Below, piece after piece: positions 61,870 through 64,000 of a stretch of 64,000 nucleotides of DNA (the first letter of the stretch is position 1; each line of letters begins with the position of its first letter). Below the pieces are notes generated by a model that saw nothing but the letters and a program-made list of their open reading frames with translations, was not told the origin of the DNA and made no database searches. The translations under genes and the position numbers were made by a program. Source of the DNA: Mesorhizobium sp. B2-3-12 (lineage in GTDB: Bacteria > Pseudomonadota > Alphaproteobacteria > Rhizobiales > Rhizobiaceae); assembly GCF_006442205.1 (NCBI RefSeq), contig NZ_VFVR01000001.1, positions 372,001 to 436,000 of the forward strand, read 5' to 3'.

Positions 61870-63651
61870 CTACGCCCGTGCCGCGTCAATGATGCGGAAC
61901 TGCACCGTGCGGTTGCCGTTCCAGTAATTGCCCGACAGCGAGCCGGCGACATGCACAGTCTTGCCCCGGTTCTTGAACAGGAATTCGCCAAGCACGGTAT
62001 CGACGGCGCGAAACGCGATCGCCTGGATGCGGCCGCCGCTCTCCGATTGCAAATCGGCGCGAATATGGTTGGTGCCGACCGGCCTGATATCGGCCAGCCG
62101 ATGGCGCGGCAGGGCGAAAACCGGCGCCACATGCCCGGCGCCGAAGGGGCCGGCCTTCTCCAGCGCGTCGAGCAGGCCGAGCGTCGCGCCTTCCGCGGCA
62201 AGCGCGCCGTCGATCGCCAGGCTTTCCTCGTCCTGCAATCGGAAAACATCGGCGGCCGCCCGCTCCTCGAAGAAGGCCCTGAGCTCGCCCAGCCTGGTGC
62301 GTTCGACGGTGATGCCGGCCGCCATGCCGTGGCCGCCGCCCTTGACGATGAGCCCGGCATTGGCGGCTTCGCGCACCAGCCGGCCAAGATCGAAGCCCGA
62401 CACCGAACGGCCCGAACCGGTACCGATGCCCATGGCATTAAAGGCAATTGCGAAAGCCGGCCGACGCGCGTGATCCTTGAGCCTCGAAGCGAGCAGGCCG
62501 ACAATGCCGGGATGCCAGTTGTTGCTGGCGGTCACGACGATCGCCGGGCCGCTGCCGCCCGCCAGTTCGGCATCGGCTTCGGCGCGCGCGGCGGCGAGCA
62601 TCTCCTGCTCCATCAACTGCCGTTCCTGGTTCAGCCGGTCGAGCGTCTCGGCTATGGTCTGCGCCTCGACCGGATCGTCCGTTGCCAGCAGCCGGCTGCC
62701 GAGCGCGGCATCGCCGATGCGCCCGCCCGCATTGATGCGCGGGCCGATCAGATAGGCAAGATGGAAGGTGCTGATCGGCTCGCCAATGCGCGACACCCGC
62801 GCCAGCGCGGCCATCCCTTCATTCTTCTGCTGCCGCGCCACTTGCAGGCCCTTGACGACGAAGGCGCGGTTGACACCGGTGAGCGGCACCACGTCGCAGA
62901 CCGTGGCAAGCGCAACGAGATCGAGCAGCGAAAGCAGGTCTGGCGGCGTGGCGTCGGTCATCCCGCGCAGCACCTTTGCCGTCTGGACGAGGGCGAGGAA
63001 GACCACGCCGGCGGCACAGAGATGGCCCTGCCCGGAAAGATCGTCGTCGCGGTTTGGATTGACGACGGCATGCGCCGCCGGCAGCGCGCCGCCAACCTGG
63101 TGATGGTCCAGCACCACGACATCGGCGCCCGCCTCCTTGGCGGCCTCGACGGAAACGGCGCTGTTGGTGCCGCAATCGACGGTGACGATCAGCGTCGCGC
63201 CGCGCGAGACCAGTTCGCGCATGGCATCGGGATTGGGACCGTAACCCTCGAAGATGCGATCCGGAATATAGATTTCCGACGGCACCGAGAAATGCGAGAG
63301 AAACCGCTTCAGCAAGGCCGACGAGGCCGCGCCGTCGACGTCGTAGTCGCCGAAGATCGCGACTTTCTCCCGGGCCACGACGGCGGCGGCGATGCGGATG
63401 GCGGCCTTGTCCATGTCGGTCAGCGAGGCCGGATTCGGCAACAGGTCGCGGACCGTCGGGTCGAGAAACCGCTCGGTCCCGTCGGCGGTGACCCCGCGTC
63501 CGGCAAGAACGCGCGCGACGATGTCGGGCACGCCATGACCCTGGGCGATGGCGAGCGCGATCATGTCCTGCCGTTCGGTCAGCCGGTGCTCCCAGGAGAG
63601 ACCGGTAGCCGACTGCCTGACATCGAGGAAGAGGCGCCTTTCGCCCGTCAT
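61870..63651 (-). CDS. recJ: Single-stranded-DNA-specific exonuclease RecJ
   Basis: A 593-aa 5'-to-3' ssDNA exonuclease for recombination and mismatch repair. The DHH motifs are visible: VAIFGDYDVDGAASSALL (motif I), VTVDCGTNS (motif II), VVVLDHHQVGG (motif III with DHH) and LATVCDVVPL (motif IV). DHHA1 is NWHPGIVGLLASRLK and VKGGGHGMAAGIT, followed by an OB fold. I start at MTGERRLFLDVRQSATGLSW; the frame upstream reaches the dispersed repeat, and the ATG there (63690) lies in it. It converges on the patatin-like gene. Confidence 0.95.
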   Translation of the reverse strand: MTGERRLFLDVRQSATGLSWEHRLTERQDMIALAIAQGHGVPDIVARVLAGRGVTADGTERFLDPTVRDLLPNPASLTDMDKAAIRIAAAVVAREKVAIFGDYDVDGAASSALLKRFLSHFSVPSEIYIPDRIFEGYGPNPDAMRELVSRGATLIVTVDCGTNSAVSVEAAKEAGADVVVLDHHQVGGALPAAHAVVNPNRDDDLSGQGHLCAAGVVFLALVQTAKVLRGMTDATPPDLLSLLDLVALATVCDVVPLTGVNRAFVVKGLQVARQQKNEGMAALARVSRIGEPISTFHLAYLIGPRINAGGRIGDAALGSRLLATDDPVEAQTIAETLDRLNQERQLMEQEMLAAARAEADAELAGGSGPAIVVTASNNWHPGIVGLLASRLKDHARRPAFAIAFNAMGIGTGSGRSVSGFDLGRLVREAANAGLIVKGGGHGMAAGITVERTRLGELRAFFEERAAADVFRLQDEESLAIDGALAAEGATLGLLDALEKAGPFGAGHVAPVFALPRHRLADIRPVGTNHIRADLQSESGGRIQAIAFRAVDTVLGEFLFKNRGKTVHVAGSLSGNYWNGNRTVQFRIIDAARA

Positions 63652-63684
63652 GCGCTTTGCCAACTCATGGTTGGCGGCAGGATA

Positions 63685-63790
63685 ATGCATGTCGCCCAAA
63701 ACCGTGCAGCGGTTTTAGGGTGACGACGTGCACAAACAACAGTTTAAAGCGCGTCGCGTTGACGCGACGCGCTTTAAAGCCAAAGGCCGG
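63685..63790. repeat. Dispersed repeat, copy B, with a perfect 16-bp hairpin
   Basis: ATGCATGTCGCCCAAAA starts at 63685 as in copy A (28133) and continues CCGTGCAGCGGTTTTAGGG. It is followed by TTTAAAGCGCGTCGCG (63743-63758), loop TTGA, and CGCGACGCGCTTTAAA (63763-63778), a perfect 16-bp stem. It lies just upstream of recJ on its 5' side. The remaining stretch to 63940 shows no gene. Confidence 0.75.
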
Positions 63791-63947
63791 CAAAGCCAGG
63801 CGGATGCGCGTAGCGAGAGACTTCAAGGAAAAACTACGCTTTCCGCCTTTGGGCCATGCATCGGCGCCATTCGCCGGCCGCTTGCGAAATGCGGGCGGCG
63901 TGCCAGCCAGATGGCTAACAACTGAAACCCGGCTCCGCAAGCAGGCC

Positions 63948-63988
63948 TAGAGCGGTTCAGCGTTTGGTGGAATCGCTGAACCGCTCTA
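63948..63988. repeat. Perfect 15-bp inverted repeat
   Basis: TAGAGCGGTTCAGCG (63948-63962) and CGCTGAACCGCTCTA (63974-63988) are perfect complements with an 11-base loop. This reads like another rhizobial intergenic palindrome. It is at the window edge, 6-7 bases ahead of a TTTGTTTT run, so a terminator for a gene coming from outside is also possible. Confidence 0.7.
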
Positions 63989-64000
63989 ACGCTTTGTTTT

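Noticed and set aside
63651..63699. Longer recJ start (TTG at 63699 or ATG at 63690)
   Set aside because: These lie in the dispersed repeat, and the ATG at 63651 gives the usual RecJ N-terminus.
61354..63723. 789-codon plus-strand frame
   Set aside because: Mostly antisense to recJ; recJ carries the DHH motifs.

Overview
The window looks like chromosome of a Rhizobiales alphaproteobacterium, most probably Mesorhizobium or a close relative. The signs are high GC throughout, the cell-cycle pair divK-pleD, an alphaproteobacterial LexA box of the form GTTC-N7-GTTC at dinB, a tandem glycine riboswitch in front of gcvTHP, a Tad/Cpa pilus locus, and dispersed palindromic repeats of a rhizobial kind. 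No rRNA, tRNA, CRISPR array, insertion sequence or prophage was seen. Genus assignment is inference from gene content and style, not from a search.

Layout. 1-4605: a minus-strand unit with a FadR/GntR regulator, a Cys/Met-metabolism PLP enzyme, and a sugar-type ABC importer (binding protein and two permeases, the second cut by the window edge). A likely autoregulatory operator lies just upstream. 4689-6200: an FAD aromatic hydroxylase. 6735-8513: pleD and divK, c-di-GMP and cell-cycle signalling. 8761-15851: small conserved genes, a HAD-like protein, an acetyltransferase, SOS-regulated dinB, a DMT exporter and a K+-channel-like protein with a C-terminal zinc ribbon. 15916-21563: dnaE and pccA. 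21806-27018: glutathione-dependent formaldehyde oxidation (class III alcohol dehydrogenase and Gfa), a YaiI protein, a DUF1345 membrane protein, a cytochrome b / molybdopterin oxidoreductase pair and a GNAT enzyme.

27015-34000: a duplicated-domain protein of unknown role, the glycine riboswitch, gcvT-gcvH-gcvP and a membrane diguanylate cyclase. 34168-42991: the tad/cpa locus (cpaB, cpaC, a short lipoprotein, cpaE, cpaF, tadB, tadC, an unknown secreted protein, tadD), which encodes the Flp-pilus secretin and motor but has no pilin or prepilin peptidase in view. 43229-47400: parE and an FUSC-family exporter. 47408-48209: an MNT-HEPN toxin-antitoxin-like pair. 48274-54143: a DUF2336 protein, MaoC hydratase plus CoA-ester lyase, flavin reductase plus nitroreductase, an unknown secreted protein and an acyltransferase.

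54229-64000: thrS with a strong terminator, a class D beta-lactamase, yidD, a possibly frameshifted small gene divergent from a LysR regulator, an IscU-like scaffold lacking two cluster ligands, folE, hisI, a patatin-like lipase and recJ, ending in dispersed repeats with two perfect long inverted repeats. The window is mostly ordinary core chromosome. The parts most worth a second look are the FadR-PLP-ABC unit and its operator, the region where rpmG is expected behind pleD, the MNT-HEPN pair, the beta-lactamase/LysR/yidD stretch, the degenerate IscU-like protein and the repeats. I did not find a clear-cut new defence or secretion system.
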